Assembly: GCA_017591395.1 (NCBI GenBank)
Contig: WEDG01000235.1
Coordinates: forward strand, 248,001 to 312,000
From: Schistocephalus solidus
Lineage: Eukaryota; Platyhelminthes; Cestoda; Diphyllobothriidea; Diphyllobothriidae
Direction of reading: 5' to 3'
Length of the DNA: 64,000 nucleotides
The notes beneath the pieces were generated by a model. That model worked only from the letters and a program-made list of their open reading frames with translations. It ran no database searches and was not told the DNA's origin. The translations under genes and the position numbers were made by a program. Shown here piece by piece: positions 33,943 through 45,932 of this stretch. Every line of letters begins with the position of its first letter. Within the stretch, counting starts at the first letter, position 1.

Positions 33943-34585
33943 GAAGCCGGGGCGTAATTAAGTGAATAAAACAATAAATACATATGGGTTTTGTCTTTCG
34001 AGAAAATTTGTTCATATTTCAGCTGTCGGCAGCTGATTGATTTCTGTGAGAAAATAAAACGAAGAAAAGATTTAAATTCAGACACCTTAACTGCTCTGTT
34101 AAACGGCTTCAGTCAGAAATTGACTATCGAATATTAGAAATATATCAAGTATGACCTATTTCGAGATCAAAAATAGCTCTTCAAAAGACTTCAACCACTG
34201 AGTTAACTGATCATTCAACTTTCAAATGATGATCTTACTGCCAGCTTCTCATGAACATAGTTCAGTGCTCTTCACAGATCTTCCGATTGGTCTACAGAAA
34301 CGATGCAAGTTTCATTCTTCTCTACGCAGAGGACCTTCCGACTCCAAGCATTAGCCATATCCTGTTGTCCGAAATTTTTGATAAATAAAAAGAATAAAAG
34401 GATTGAAGAAGTCAAAATCTTCAGGACTGGATGAACTTCCACCCAAGCTTCATTGTCAATTTGCTAGTGAACTTTCTGTGCCAAGATCATGCTATTTCAA
34501 AGTTCATTTGACTCTAGACCACTTCCTATCGTTTGGGAGCTGCATTTATTATCCCTACAGAGCAACTTAAGTCGAGCATTTGGGA
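33943..34585. other. Transporter 5' flank, no gene
   Basis: No supported feature apart from the TATA-like box just downstream. Possible remote LINE sequence from ~34240 could not be confirmed. Confidence 0.4.
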
Positions 34586-34589
34586 CAAA

Positions 34590-35050
34590 TAACAGGCCTA
34601 TAAGTTTGACATGCATCCTCCAGAGGTCACTGAGAGGATCGTTAAGCGTAAACTGATGCAATTCCTTGGGGGCTAATAATCAGTTATCAGATTGTCAACA
34701 AGGGAGTCTGAAGAAGATCCTGCATGACTTCTTTGCTTTAATCTCTCCACAGCTGGGTTCATGCCCCCAAAATGAGGCACGTGATTCGTATCACCTTCAT
34801 CGACTTTCAAAAGGCTTTCGGCAGTGTGTCGCACCCAAGACTGCTGTGCAAGCCAGAATTGAACGACTTCTTCTTTGTGGATTGGTTATAGGTTGTTTGC
34901 ATCGGCCAAAAGAAGTCAAGTTCTGTGCTAATTGAGATTGGGGGCCCCACGCTCGCTACTTGTGCCAATTTTTTCATAGTAAACGTGGACGATTGTGTCA
35001 GAGATCTGTACTGTGAAGCAGCAATCATTGCTGGTGAAATGAAAAGCTGG
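34590..35050 (+). mobile_element. CR1-like LINE RT fragment
   Basis: Frames in order show VKRKLMQFLG and an LSDCQQGSLK stretch, a worn form of the LxDxQHGF RT motif. A sequence around 34780-34850 then matches the FIDFxKAFDSVxH block with frame shifts. A further part at 34920-35030 reads like GVPQGSVLGPLLFxIYVNDC with heavy damage. Confidence 0.55.
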
Positions 35051-35797
35051 AGTTAAATCCAGAGCTCTGCCGATAGAAAAAGACAACAGGATTTATAGGA
35101 GTGGAGATGCGGTCAAATCATTGGCTTTTGTTGTTCAACGTCAATAGGCGAAACATTGGGGAAGAAAAGTAGAACCCAAAAAGATTTTAAAAGGCTGGTT
35201 TCAAGCAATCATGTCTCGCTTTGTAACGAGTTCCAAGGTCGTACAACTCGCTGGCTAAAAAAATTAAGAGGTTTAATCGCGTGCAGTCGCTATCGACTTT
35301 AGTAAGGATGACCACGCAGATATGTTGTGCAGGCAAACTCGAAGAAATCCTCCAATTTCAGGATGGAATCATGGCCCCGGATAATCCGGAATTTCCAGAG
35401 CAGGCTACCCCGTAGGTGCCTGTAGGAAAGAGGAAATAAGTCAAGCTTTTTAAATCTGTCTTGGTACGGTAAAGTCTTAAGACCATCGACCATCTTCGTT
35501 GCTCTCCTTTGCACCTGTTCGAGGAGGTCAACATCTTTCTTCCTCCACGGTATTTAGGCTGGTATTCCGTAATCTAAATGCGGTCTCACGAAGACGCCAT
35601 AGAATTTTCCGAAGAGATCAGAGGGGAATAAACGCACGTCTGATCCAATGCAGTGTACATGTTGCCTTGGGCACTGCTTTCTTACAGTGTCATGAGGACA
35701 TAAAAATCGCAGTTGCCCACACGCTCAGAGCTTTGTGTGTTTCTACCTCTTTTAATGCAGTGCTATTGATAAAGAACTGGTGTTTCAGAGATACTTT

Positions 35798-36401
35798 TCA
35801 ACTGAAGCTTATGTGTAGGATCACGCACTTGGATACATAAAACTTAAGAAACCACCTGGCTGACCAGGCACTTAGTTTGTTGACTTTCAATTGTAACCCT
35901 TTTGCATAATCAGTGCCGCTGACTTCAGTCCATATTTTAATTTCATCTGCAAACGGGACAGTATCACAGTCTAGGCCATTGAGACAGTCGTTCACGTAGA
36001 TAAGGAAGAGTAGTGGGCCAAAAACAGAACCCTGTGGAACACCACTTTCTACTTTTACCCATTCCGAGCTAAAGATTCCAAACACAACTCCCTGCACTCT
36101 GAAAGACAAGAAACTCTTGATCCAAATCAAAAGTTTTTCTTGCATTCCTACGTTCCAAATCTTCTGTAAAAGATGCCGGTGTGGTACACTATCAAAGGCC
36201 TTCTTGAAGTCAAAATAATACATCTACTGGATGACACTTATCTATGGCCTTTGTCCATTTCTCGTGCGACTGAATGGCACTCATGAGACAGGAACGTCCT
36301 GAACGGAAGCCGTGCTGGAAATCGCATAGGATTTGGTTTTTTTCCAGATAGCGCATTAAATGCCTCTTGATAATACGCTCCATTATTTTAAATATATGCA
36401 A
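35798..36401 (-). pseudogene. CR1-like reverse transcriptase remnant
   Basis: Two overlapping frames: 36401-36210 with IIKRHLMRYLEKNQILCDFQ and HGFRSGRSC, then 36223-35798 with DFKKAFDSVPHRHLL, SGVPQGSVFGPLLFLIYVND and PFADEIKIW. The second catalytic Asp of the FADD box is Glu, which alone should inactivate RT. A sequence matching the C-terminal end ([14 protein letters not shown]) follows at 35514-35299. Confidence 0.8.
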
Positions 36402-37629
36402 GTTAAACGGACAGGGTGGTTATTTTCACAGTCCAGTCGTGAACCTCCTTTATAGATCAAACCGATGAATGCACACTTCATTTCTTCCAGGAGTTTGCTT
36501 TTTTCAAAGGACTTTTGGAATATGATGGACAGTGGTACACACATTTCGTTAGCCAAGTTCTCTTAGTGATAATGCAGGAATTATATCTGGCCTAGGAACT
36601 TGGCAGGCTTTAAACGGAGTAATTTGGTTCTAACAAAAGTCGTTGAAAATTTTAGGTCTTGGTCCTATATTGTGGATGAGGAGGAGGAGGGGGAAGAAGG
36701 GAAAGGAGGGGTAAAAATTGATTTACAAAACTGGCGGAATAGCAGCAAAAATTATTAAACTCTCGGGTGAAAATGGTCTGAAAGAATTTGGAAATAAGTG
36801 ATGCTTTAACCTGGTCGTCGGTCTCCAGTTTTCCATTTTGCAGACCTTTGGGCAGGAATCATTTCATGAATTCTCTTTGTACTCCGTATGTAGCCATATA
36901 GCATTTTGGGGTCTTCCAACGATTTTCTGCAGTATGTTTAGTTCGGATTTCCTCTGCAGCTTTGTAGCCTCCCATTTACGATTGTTGCGTTGCTGCTTTT
37001 ATTCCCGTGAGTGAGCATGGGATCCGATTTGTCTGTAATGCCACCATAAACGATTTCTTGTTTTCAAAGAGGCCTGCAAGTTTGAGTGTATCCACTTTGG
37101 GTGGTTTGTGGCTGTCTTTCTCCTGAGAGGACAGTTGAGGTAAACAATCCTTTTCAATAATGAGCTCAATGTCGTTCAATCTTTTATTGGTTCCACCATG
37201 CAGTTCTGTTTCCCAGTATATCTCTGACATTTGTCATCTCATAAGTGCGTAGTCCACCTTCCAAATTTTTCTTTCCCAAATATCGGGTAAATTTGGTTTG
37301 GAAAACAGTGATTACTTGAAGCACAGCGTAATGTGATCACTCGACCCTAATGGCGGTCGTTCCTGTAGGTCTAGCACATTTTCCTCATCTAGGGTAAAAA
37401 TCAAGTCAAAACAGTTTGCCTATTGTCCTTCTCTCGACCGTGTTCCAAAGGTGACTTACTGACAGAAAAGTTTGTCTCTTGCCCATTGTAGTAGTTTGTG
37501 GTTGATGGTATCTGGCATTCCTTGCGCAGTCCATGTTTTCCAGTCAATACCAGAAGCATGAAAATCCCCAGCAATGAGAACAACTTTCTTCTCGCTGGCT
37601 TTGTAGAGTTTCGTTATGAGAATGAGATC

Positions 37630-37899
37630 CTAATCGGAAGTCTGATAAGGCGAACGGTACACAATCAATATCGTCAGTGGTCTGGAATACGTAGCAGATA
37701 TAGTAATGCTTAAGACTTCCACATCGTTTAATGGAATATGTATATCAACCATAGCGGTCAACTTGCGATTGACATAAACGATGACTCCTCCTCCTCGACT
37801 TGGTCTATCTCTCCTGAAGTGCTGATATCCTCTGAGTGATATTTCGGAATCATTAATGTCTGCAGAAAGCCATAACGTCTGGTTTAATTTCATCCACAA
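37630..37899 (-). pseudogene. CR1-like APE endonuclease remnant
   Basis: Contains LWLSADINDSEISLRGYQ, FRRDRPSRGGGVIVYVN and VYRSPYQTSD, motifs of the LINE APE endonuclease. The N-terminal catalytic Asn/Glu motifs are not visible, so the 5' end is truncated near 37.9 kb. Confidence 0.75.
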
Positions 37900-37974
37900 C
37901 GTTTCTAAGGTTGTCCAGCTTGTTGAACAGGCTTTGTAAATTTGCGGAGATGACTTTCAATGATCGATTCGTAG

Positions 37975-38320
37975 AAGCTATCTTCTCAATGGTGTGGCCT
38001 TGGAGGAGGTAGAATACCAAAAGGACCTCAATGCACTGATGACCACCTCCTTATAACCCGAAAGACCCCGGACAGTTAGAGATCACAACATTCTTGAAAG
38101 AGTTCAAATGAGAGCCTGAAAAATAGTTAAGATTCAAAGTTCCTTGTCATATGTTACCTGCCTAACAAACGGAAACCTTTTAACTTTGAGTTACAGGCAA
38201 ATGCGCGGGGATATTCTGCAGACTTTCCGTGTTTTTGAGGGATTGTATTACTGCCTAGCTTATGGGGAATTTTTTGAATTTGCAACCACGACCATTCTCA
38301 GCTCTTATCCATTATTTCAT
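37975..38320 (+). mobile_element. CR1-like LINE 3' fragment
   Basis: Starts with LNGVALEEVEYQKDLNALMT, the conserved region after the RT, and runs through LLTLSYRQMRGDILQTF and GEFFEFATTTIL, the same C-terminus as at 4.8 and 35.4 kb. It is 5'-truncated and abuts the minus-strand copy. Confidence 0.65.
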
Positions 38321-38366
38321 GGGATCTTATCCCATCGAGGCCACCATGTTCTTTAGAATTGGGTCA
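38321..38366 (+). mobile_element. SINE2 3' fragment
   Basis: ATCCCATCGAGGCCACC...GGGTCAA matches the end of the SINE2 copy starting 38461, so a truncated copy lies just upstream of a longer one. Confidence 0.45.
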
Positions 38367-38460
38367 ATTGAATTATTAAAATCTCCCAAAATCCCTTGTT
38401 AATTGCACCTGTTAGTTGTCTGGTGGATTCTAGGACGATGGTTTAGGACAGCTTGTGTGG

Positions 38461-38638
38461 TTTCCATACGTTGCAGTGCGCTTGGCGACAAACTTGACCC
38501 AAGTGAAATTAAAGTCACGTCTCTCGGCGGACCTCATATCCCAGCTGGTTAAGGTGATGACTGTACTCAAGCCTTTTTCTCGCTGTCATGAGTTCGAATC
38601 CCATCGAAGCCACCGTGTGTTTCAGAAGTGGGTCAAAC
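38461..38638 (+). mobile_element. SINE2 copy, tRNA-derived
   Basis: Starts TTCCATACGTTGCAGT, continues with TTGACCCAAGTG, then A-box-like TGGTTAAGGTG and B-box GAGTTCGAATCCC, and ends with TTTCAGAAGTGGGTCAAA. The same blocks, in the same order, occur on the minus strand at 62850-63029. Length is ~178 bp. Confidence 0.6.
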
Positions 38639-38639
38639 G

Positions 38640-40480
38640 AATTATTATAACCTCCAAAAATTTGCTATTCGTCTGCATAATGTCGACTTCTTTGAAGTGG
38701 CAAGAATGTTAATTTTTACTTTTGCACTGCCAATAACCTCGTTTCAAACCCAGAAAATAATAATTATTTATAGCATGCTAACTTGCGCTGACCGCGACCA
38801 GATGCATAATATCTGTATCCAGTGGATGTAATGTAATGATAGGAATGTGATACCATGCTTTTCAGTGGTATTTAAGTCTTTTGCTTGACAATGAAATTTG
38901 TCAGCTGTTAAAGTCAGGCAACTTAAAAAGAACAAAATTAAAGCCTAGTAAATGAGGAGGTCGTCTATTCAGAAGCCGAAACAATGCTTTTTTCGAATGA
39001 TTTTACGCTTTTCGCAGAGAATAAATCTCCGTTCCGCGTAAATAAATGATGGATTAAATGGGGAAATACAGCTAAAAAACGGTTTCTACAGCATCCTATG
39101 AAATTACGCAACCCGGTGCTTGGAAGTCATCAGAGAGATACCGGTTCAAAAAGAAGTCGTCAAATCCAATGGGCAAACTGAATGCTAGAAGAGTAGTTAA
39201 AGAATTTACAGCCACGAACTGGAGATAGGAAGTATGCAAACGTATAGTAGTTGTGCACAGAATACCATAATGCTTTTCCAAAAGAACTCGTTGGAAAGCG
39301 GCCATGAGTTGGTTAACATGAACGAACATCTCCTTAGAAGAGACTTATATACAATTTTTTTATACTCTTAGGAGACCACTAAAAATAGGTTCTTATATTT
39401 TTTTGCTGATAAGTATTACATACCTTTGATTTTTAGCCAGAAGGCAAGGAAGGTTCCCAAATATATATGGACGGAGACAGTGGAAAAGATTGGTTTTTTC
39501 CCTTATTGATCACCAAAGCAAGCAAATTTATTTAATGAAAATAGACATTCATTGATAAAGATAGATAGATGCTTTATTTGTGTATCCGGAAGGGCACTGT
39601 CACTGGATGAAAATAAATTTAAATGAGTTCGAAATCGTGTACAGTTAATGTTGAATAGTAGGCCAGCTTTTGGCGATGTTAATTGACACAAATCAATGTG
39701 GTCAAAAAATTAGATAAAAGAGCAGACAGTGAAAAAACTCATTGGTTATTGTTATGGAAAAGGCATATCTTGAATGGAATTTGTGGGATTTTAAGGAGGA
39801 AAAAACTGTCGCACCCAAGTGAAAAACGTACGCGTTAGGTAGGACCGACATGCTGATGAGAGCGTATGAAGGTTCAAAACGCTCCGCATTATATATAGGA
39901 GAAATCATGTAACGACAGAGGCTACGTTTCTGCACCGCAAGTGTGATCCCAATGCGTATCGATTGGCTATAAGCGTAACCGTCAAGGATGATAACCAGGG
40001 GAAACCTTCGCAGGCAGCATACGAACGCTTAGGGTCGAACGATGAAAGGACCGTAGAGATCGTGATGGTCATGATAGAATTGTCAGAGAAGTGACCAAGG
40101 TACTCTCATTGCTGATTTCTCAGACCACCAACAGAGGAGCCCGAAACGATCGTCAACAGTCCGTGCAGGGTCGACACCTCGACACTTTTCCACGAGGGCA
40201 TATGATGCAGCATGACAGGTTGTTTCTGAGCGTAGTACGAAATGATAATGGGAGATCCGTTAATTAGGTAAGACGAAATCGATATACTGCGCTCAGGGGT
40301 GCTAGTTGGCATGATAATCGATTATGAATCTGAGGCCTGCACAGCTCAGTATTCAGATTGTAATTCTGATGATGGCTGTCGGCATTCGAAACGGAGGTGC
40401 TTTAAAACGAGCGCGCAATATGGCATAATTGTCTGGCGATCATTTTACGGAGGCATGGGTTACGAATACATCATATTTCG
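38640..40480. other. Gene-free stretch
   Basis: A/T-rich with no supported exon or known repeat. Confidence 0.4.
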
Positions 40481-41760
40481 TGGAAGAAATGATGCACGGA
40501 AGACATAATTTGGAGACGGTCTTCTTAATTCTCTATGGTCCTTTCTCGGGGTCATGGAGAAAGCGGCTCGGGAAGGAAGAGGAAAAAAGGTTAATGGAAT
40601 CAGTGTTACGATAAATGTGCAGTCGTTGCTTTAAAGTAGACAGGTTATTTGATAATCTTAAATCGATTGGCAGGTTATTCCAAAGAAAGCAATACATGGA
40701 AGCAAAGAACCGAGAGCGTTTAGACGTGGAGAATATAGGAGGAGTTATAATCAGAAAAGAATTACGTTGTTTGCACGGATGACTAACGGGGGTAAGGGCT
40801 GGAAGTCGGAAAATATTGGAACTATTATTAAGGCGATAAATGAGGTAGAAGCCAGCTTCCAGTCTTCGAGCCCATATAAATTTTAGGTTAGTAAGCTGAC
40901 ACCTGGTCGAGTAGGAGGTAGTTGAAAGTCTCGGAGGTAAGAGTTTCGGAGTAAAATGTCTAGGAACTTTTCAATTGTAGAATGGCTACACTCGGTCACT
41001 AAACCAAAAAATGGAAAGCAATGTTCAAAAATGGGTAGGGTAAACATTTGATACAGTCTGAAGTTAATTTCAGGAAGATAGAAATTATAAGAGATAAAGC
41101 CACAAATCTGGTCAGCTTTGGCCGTAATTCTATGGGGCATGAGGTAGAAGGCGTTAATGGATTCGTTGAAGAAAAGTGGGAGGTGAATTTAAGTGGGTTA
41201 TTTGAACGGGACACCAGAGGAGATTGCGGTAAAGTGTCGTTGTGGTTTGCATAACCATGATCAGACTTATGGATAATAGACTGAGAGCTCGAAGGGGAGA
41301 AACATTCATTCGCCCCATCGGTTTAAGATCCCGACATAGGAAACGTTTTGCAACTTCTAGATAACGAAAAATGTGACCTCATTGTGCAAAGATGGAGTCC
41401 TCCTTGATTTGTGAAAAAAGGGTGACTAATATAGGTGGATTTTTGATACGTGAGGAGAGGCTTGTGGCCTTCACTATTTTGTAGTTGAAGCCACACGAGT
41501 ACAGGAAGTCTACGGCAACGTCAAAAGGTCGTCTATCTCGGTAAATATTTTTAAAAGATCAGTATAATTTATGTTCTGTCGGTCTAAAGTTTCACTGGCA
41601 ACCAAATGGACGAGAGAGTCCAGACGCTGACATTCCTGAGAGGGAAAAGCAGATAGGTCACCGTCGAATAAGTTCCCCAGTATAGAGAGAACTCATCCAA
41701 ACTTTAACATAAAGTCATTACAATTTTGTAAAACAGACAGAGCAAACTAATTAGCTTTAA
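40480..41760 (-). mobile_element. Decayed LINE, RT downstream part
   Basis: On the minus strand, frames in order give DFLYSCGFNYKIVKATSLSS, then AKADQICGFISYNFYLPEIN with FTLPIFEHCFPFFG, and ESINLF-like ends near 40.6 kb. The Lys-rich helix followed by LY..FTLPIFEHC is the pattern seen after the active site in many non-LTR RTs. No catalytic box is visible and the family is uncertain. Confidence 0.45.
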
Positions 41761-41769
41761 AAACTGGTT

Positions 41770-42960
41770 GCATATGCAGAGCACTGCTGTGACTACTAGA
41801 TGCAACCAAGCAACACTTCGGTTCAACGGCTGAGAGCTTGCGACGAGCTGAGATTTTCGTTCTCATTGTTGCTGGGAGGAGGCTATAATTTGTTTAAACT
41901 TTGGAAAAATCAGACAAATGATTTTCTGCGACAATCTAGCAGATCTTGCAATCGAATTTCACCGAAAATGTAATGGTTGTCAAAATATACGCGGTTTGAG
42001 GACGATAGAATGCATAAAATATGAGTTGCAGATTTCAATTGAGCGATCAGCAGGCATAAACTAGCAAAACTCGAAAGGAGAATGACAAATGATATTCCAA
42101 ACAGACTAGGTCAGTGCTCACGGAAAACGTTTTTTCGAAAATCAACTGCTGAAGGAATTGTTTCCTTAACACTCCGTTTTGTGTCAATTCTTACGCTTAT
42201 TTTCGAATAAGAAGATATTTACTAAACAAAACAAGAAAATGGGAAATTGTATGGTTAAAAGATTACACCGAAAGAAAGAAACTAACAATGAGGCTAGGCA
42301 GGGTGTGCTCTACAATATAGATTTCCTGCCAGTTGATAAGTCGACAAAAACAGCGGTTACTGCAGACAATTTTGTTGTTGGAAATCAAATGTTTTTCCAC
42401 AATTTTAACAATGGATCTATATACGTGCTTGGGAAAACTTCTTAGTATAACAGATCCACCTGACTTATAATGAGGCTATGTCGGGTGAAAAAGTTGACTC
42501 TAAAGGTTCCCACCTCTAAGAGAGGACGAACACCACAGGTTTACGCAGGTGATAAAGTGTTAAAAATGCAAGGTTTTATCAAAAAATTTGGTCACAATTT
42601 AAGCTTAGGATGAGGAAATCCTGAAAAAATTAGAATTTTCACATAGCCTTCAAAAACGAGCTGCGCGCCGTGACCTTGACAATAGGACTCATAAGGGTTG
42701 CAGTTCACGATCAATGCAATGTGATCAGTAATTACCTGATGAAACTATGTACAATGCTGTTGATTCAGAGTTCTGGATGAGAAACCAACGGAGCAGTGCA
42801 TTTTGGGAAATGGTTTAAGCGGAGTAGGAAACATTTATCGGTGTCCGCCAAGTTTTGGATTCTCATAACTAAAACAACCAGCCAATTTTGATTTTGGTTT
42901 TTTTCTTTAATTAAAAAGGAACACTGGGATAGACTGGGGACAGCAGACGCTGTTATGCAA
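41770..42960. other. Gene-free stretch
   Basis: Short frames only (42179-42445 is the longest), without recognisable domains or splice context. Confidence 0.4.
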
Positions 42961-42966
42961 TTGTCT

Positions 42967-42997
42967 CTGATGGCTGGTTCGAGGGAGTATCCGAAAC
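42967..42997 (+). other. Solitary PLE-type hammerhead-like motif (decayed)
   Basis: CTGATGG (last core A changed), an imperfect stem II region GGTTCGAGGGAGTATCC, then GAAAC, followed by GCCAGGCCAATAAA as in PLE 3' tails. No PLE coding sequence is adjacent. Confidence 0.35.
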
Positions 42998-43689
42998 GCC
43001 AGGCCAATAAACGCAATGCTCTAGTGATGGCCTCTGCTTCTTCTGAACAGTAAAAAGTATATAAGTGGAAAGTTTAGGTGAAGCAAAACCAAGGCATGCT
43101 GAAGGATATCACTGGGGATTATCTTATGCAGGGAAATCTGAGACGTTTTACTAAAAAGCCAACACTCAAACCTGAAGACCAGTGGTATCCTCACATTGGA
43201 AGCACCTTTGTAAACGACTTAAAGCCAGTCGGTAATGGAACGTGGATTGAGTTGCCCGAGTAGACTCACAGAAAGCGTATTCGTAGACTTACAAGACGGC
43301 AGGCGTTAATTTAACCCTTCTAAGTCATGGGTCGTTACCCGCCGATGAAAGATGAAAACGGCAAATTCAGCTGAAACCTCCGTCGATTTTCGAGAACCTA
43401 TAATTAGGGTACGCCATGTATTCTAGCAGTCGATGTTGCGACTCGACTGAATCATAAGACTGGCTCTGATAAGAAATGCGCTCCAAAAACTCATATGAAA
43501 GCGGGTACTCTGGCATTATTTACAAACGCTTTTACCTCGGCGATATGGCTAGAAGTCTGCAGGCCGAAGCCCATTTTTAACAAATTTCGGATCCAGGACT
43601 CTCAGTTTAGGCGAAACTCATCCTAGGGTCTCTATGAAACTACCCAATATGAAAGATATTTCGACCATCGATTTCGACGAGGTCCACCA

Positions 43690-44030
43690 TACACTCCACA
43701 GCAAGGGTGGTGCAGGTACGGTGACATGCGCGTGATTTAGTTTAGTGGTCGTAGACTTGCGCTGCATCTACCGCACTCTCTCCTCCCCACCTACGCCCCG
43801 TGCGAAGATAGAGTCAGGAAGACCGAAGATAGGAGAGAGCACAGGTGGCCGGGGCTCCTAGGCCCTAGCCGCCACTAGGCGTGCCACCACACCCCTATGT
43901 TCGGCATTTGTTATGGGAGCGCTACCCGAATAACGCCTGCCGTGCCCCCGTGTTGGTACAACGCATCCACCACGTGGCCCGTTTAGGGGGCACTATCCAG
44001 TATAAACATTGCAGTGGCAGTTACTTGCTC
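43690..44030 (-). repeat. Dispersed repeat R1, copy d (longest)
   Basis: Contains the reverse complement of the R1 blocks of 5.99-6.15 kb, continues through TAGACTTGCGCTGCATCTAC (as at 5.31 kb), and ends in a GC-rich part with AACGCATCCACCACGTGG. It links the two halves seen separately at 5.2-5.6 and 6.0 kb. Nothing else was recognised at 43.0-43.69 and 44.03-44.69 kb except a weak RT-like YSQIHVDPKKKAVK at ~44320. Confidence 0.6.
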
Positions 44031-44689
44031 TAGTGTAGGCGAGGAAACAAAGAACTTGCCCTGAGGTGTCCACCTGCGATTGTCATAACGGGTGTCCTAG
44101 AGTCAATTTCGTACATTCCAAAGCAGGGGATGGCGCGAGCCTGCATGACGTTGTCGCAGTGCACAATGCGTTCCAACTGAGCAAAGCGATCTACTGCAGG
44201 AACCTATAAACTCATAGTTGTTTTACTCGATGAACTTGGGGACGAACAGTATAGGGACGAGAGTAATGAGTTAATGACTAAGTGTTTCCTCTTTTTTTGT
44301 TGCAGCTGAGTACAGCCAAATCCACGTGGATCCGAAAAAGAAGGCAGTAAAGATGGCCCCCCCTGAACAACAAAAGTGACCAAAAATACCTTCTTGCATT
44401 TGTTTCGTTCCCCAAGACTGTTGAGTAATTATTAAATCTCCTTTTTCTTGTTTTTACTATCGTTAATTCGTCCACTATTCAGTTTTTACTTATTGCAGAT
44501 ATACTGGCCCGTTGAGTTTCTGCTTGATTGACACGATGGTGAGGAAACTGAGAGCTGCCATTCAGGAAAGAAAGACCTGCCTACTTCAAGCCCAGTTCGA
44601 CCGGGAGAACACTTTGGAAGGTAGCGTCTCCTAGTCTCATGGAGCCTACAAACTGCTCACATATTACGGTGGTGGCAACTCAATAATCG

Positions 44690-45085
44690 AGCCCATGACG
44701 TCAAATAGTACTGTTATTTCTTTGTCGGACGGTACGCCACACATTTCATCTTACGATGGTAAAGAGTCGTTTGTGGTGTGGTTAAGGAGAACAAAATTTT
44801 ATCTCAAGGCAGTGTCATAAGAAAACAGAACACACATTTTACTGAATACTTTATTCCCGTCACAATTAGACATGCTTCTGGATTAGGGATTGGATACGGA
44901 TGCCCCTCAGGAAGAACTGTGCAAACTGTTGTCCTCGGTTCTCAGCGACACTCAATCCTGTGGTGAGGTGAATTCTCCTCTCTGAAACATTTCGGCAATT
45001 TGCCGATGAGTTGAAACGTCTGACGTAAATAGCACATCCCTTCTTATCAAGTTGGGACAAGTAAAATGTTGTTCAGGAGAAGATG
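44690..45085 (+). pseudogene. Gypsy gag remnant
   Basis: One frame with two or three stops reads SYDGKESFVVWLRRTKFYL, then ILLNTLFPSQLDMLL and APQEELCKLLSSVLSD. This is the capsid-like pattern of Ty3/Gypsy Gag (F/YDGxE..xxWLxRxxxYL). The frame ends where the PLE 3' tail begins. Confidence 0.6.
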
Positions 45086-45118
45086 TGCTCACCTTAAGAA
45101 TAAATTTATTGGCTTGAA

Positions 45119-45149
45119 GTTTCGGATTCTCCCTTGAACCCATCATCAG
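45119..45149 (-). other. Hammerhead-like half motif in PLE-4 3' tail
   Basis: On the minus strand: CTGATGA, then a six-pair stem II GGGTTC/GAATCC with loop AAGGGA, then GAAAC. This is the conserved catalytic half of a hammerhead. PLEs are known to carry hammerhead motifs. I could not find the matching stem I strand or a cleavage triplet in this single copy; such ribozymes may need tandem copies. Confidence 0.5.
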
Positions 45150-45593
45150 AGAGAGTAGCAGTTAAGGGTAAAAAAGGCACAAGGTGTGAGGTATTTATGG
45201 TATGGAGTGGCCACATGATCACATGCGTACGACAATCAGCAGCTCGCGCGATCACCATTTGGGGTCATAATTGATGCGAAGATGGCTTGGCCGTTCGCGT
45301 CCGAGTCGTTAATGGTCGTTATTTCATCATCCATATTGGATGTTTGCGTGATAATGGCCCGGCAACTTGGCTCAAAGTCAGTGGAGGGGTTGGTCACTTG
45401 TGGCCACACCTCAAGTCTCATTCTCCTGCTCAGGCGATGCCTCAGCACAGAATATGGGAACCGAAGGTCACGGCACCTGCTGTCGGACTGCAGACCTGAG
45501 AATCATGCTTCGTGCAGCTCGTGGCTCACAGGATTATCACCACTTGCGAGGATTTTCGGCTTCGTGAAACTTAAATAAACGGCTGGGTCCCGT

Positions 45594-45932
45594 TCAGTGA
45601 GCTGCAATGTGAGAGATAGCGTCTTTACTGCTCACCTCAGTTGCGTGCTTGGCCATTCGCGTCCGGATTGATCTTCCGGTTTCCCCAACGTAGTTGCTTT
45701 GTCGACAACTGCACCAGATTCGGTAAACGACACCAGACGTTTTCTGCTGTGTCAGCGGGTCTTTCGGCCTCATGACTCGGCGTCTGATGGTTGCTTCTGG
45801 CCTGTTAGCAACCCCAACTCCAAGTGGAGTGGGCAGGCGGCTGACAGCTTCCAAGACGTTCTTCACGTAGGGGAGAGCTCGCCAGAATTTAGGGCCGATT
45901 GGATTGGTCTCCCTTGTTGTTTGCATATGCAC
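45594..45932 (-). pseudogene. PLE-4 GIY-YIG endonuclease
   Basis: WRALPYVKNVLEAVSRL and RRRVMRPKDPL lead into SGVVYRIWCSCRQSNYVGET, the GIY-YIG core with Cys-Ser-Cys insert. The conserved GRSIRTRMAKH follows. The frame then breaks; the C-terminal part continues in another frame toward 45236. Confidence 0.8.

Larger units (their letters stand above)
35290..37910 (-). mobile_element. CR1-like LINE, nearly full ORF2 but decayed
   Basis: Read right to left it holds an APE endonuclease part, a middle region, RT and the C-terminal part, in the order of a CR1-type ORF2. Frames are broken in several places, and the active-site FADD has become FADE. A purine run (GGAGGAGGAGGAGGGGGAAG, ~36679-36698) interrupts the middle. 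It is flanked by plus-strand CR1 pieces on both sides. Confidence 0.8.

Noticed and set aside
36655..36710. GGA-rich purine run as a regulatory or triplex element
   Set aside because: It lies inside a decayed CR1 copy and looks like simple-sequence expansion.
43078..43263. 61-codon frame ending NGTWIELPE as a small gene
   Set aside because: No start context, splice signal or domain; could be an old element fragment but no family recognised.
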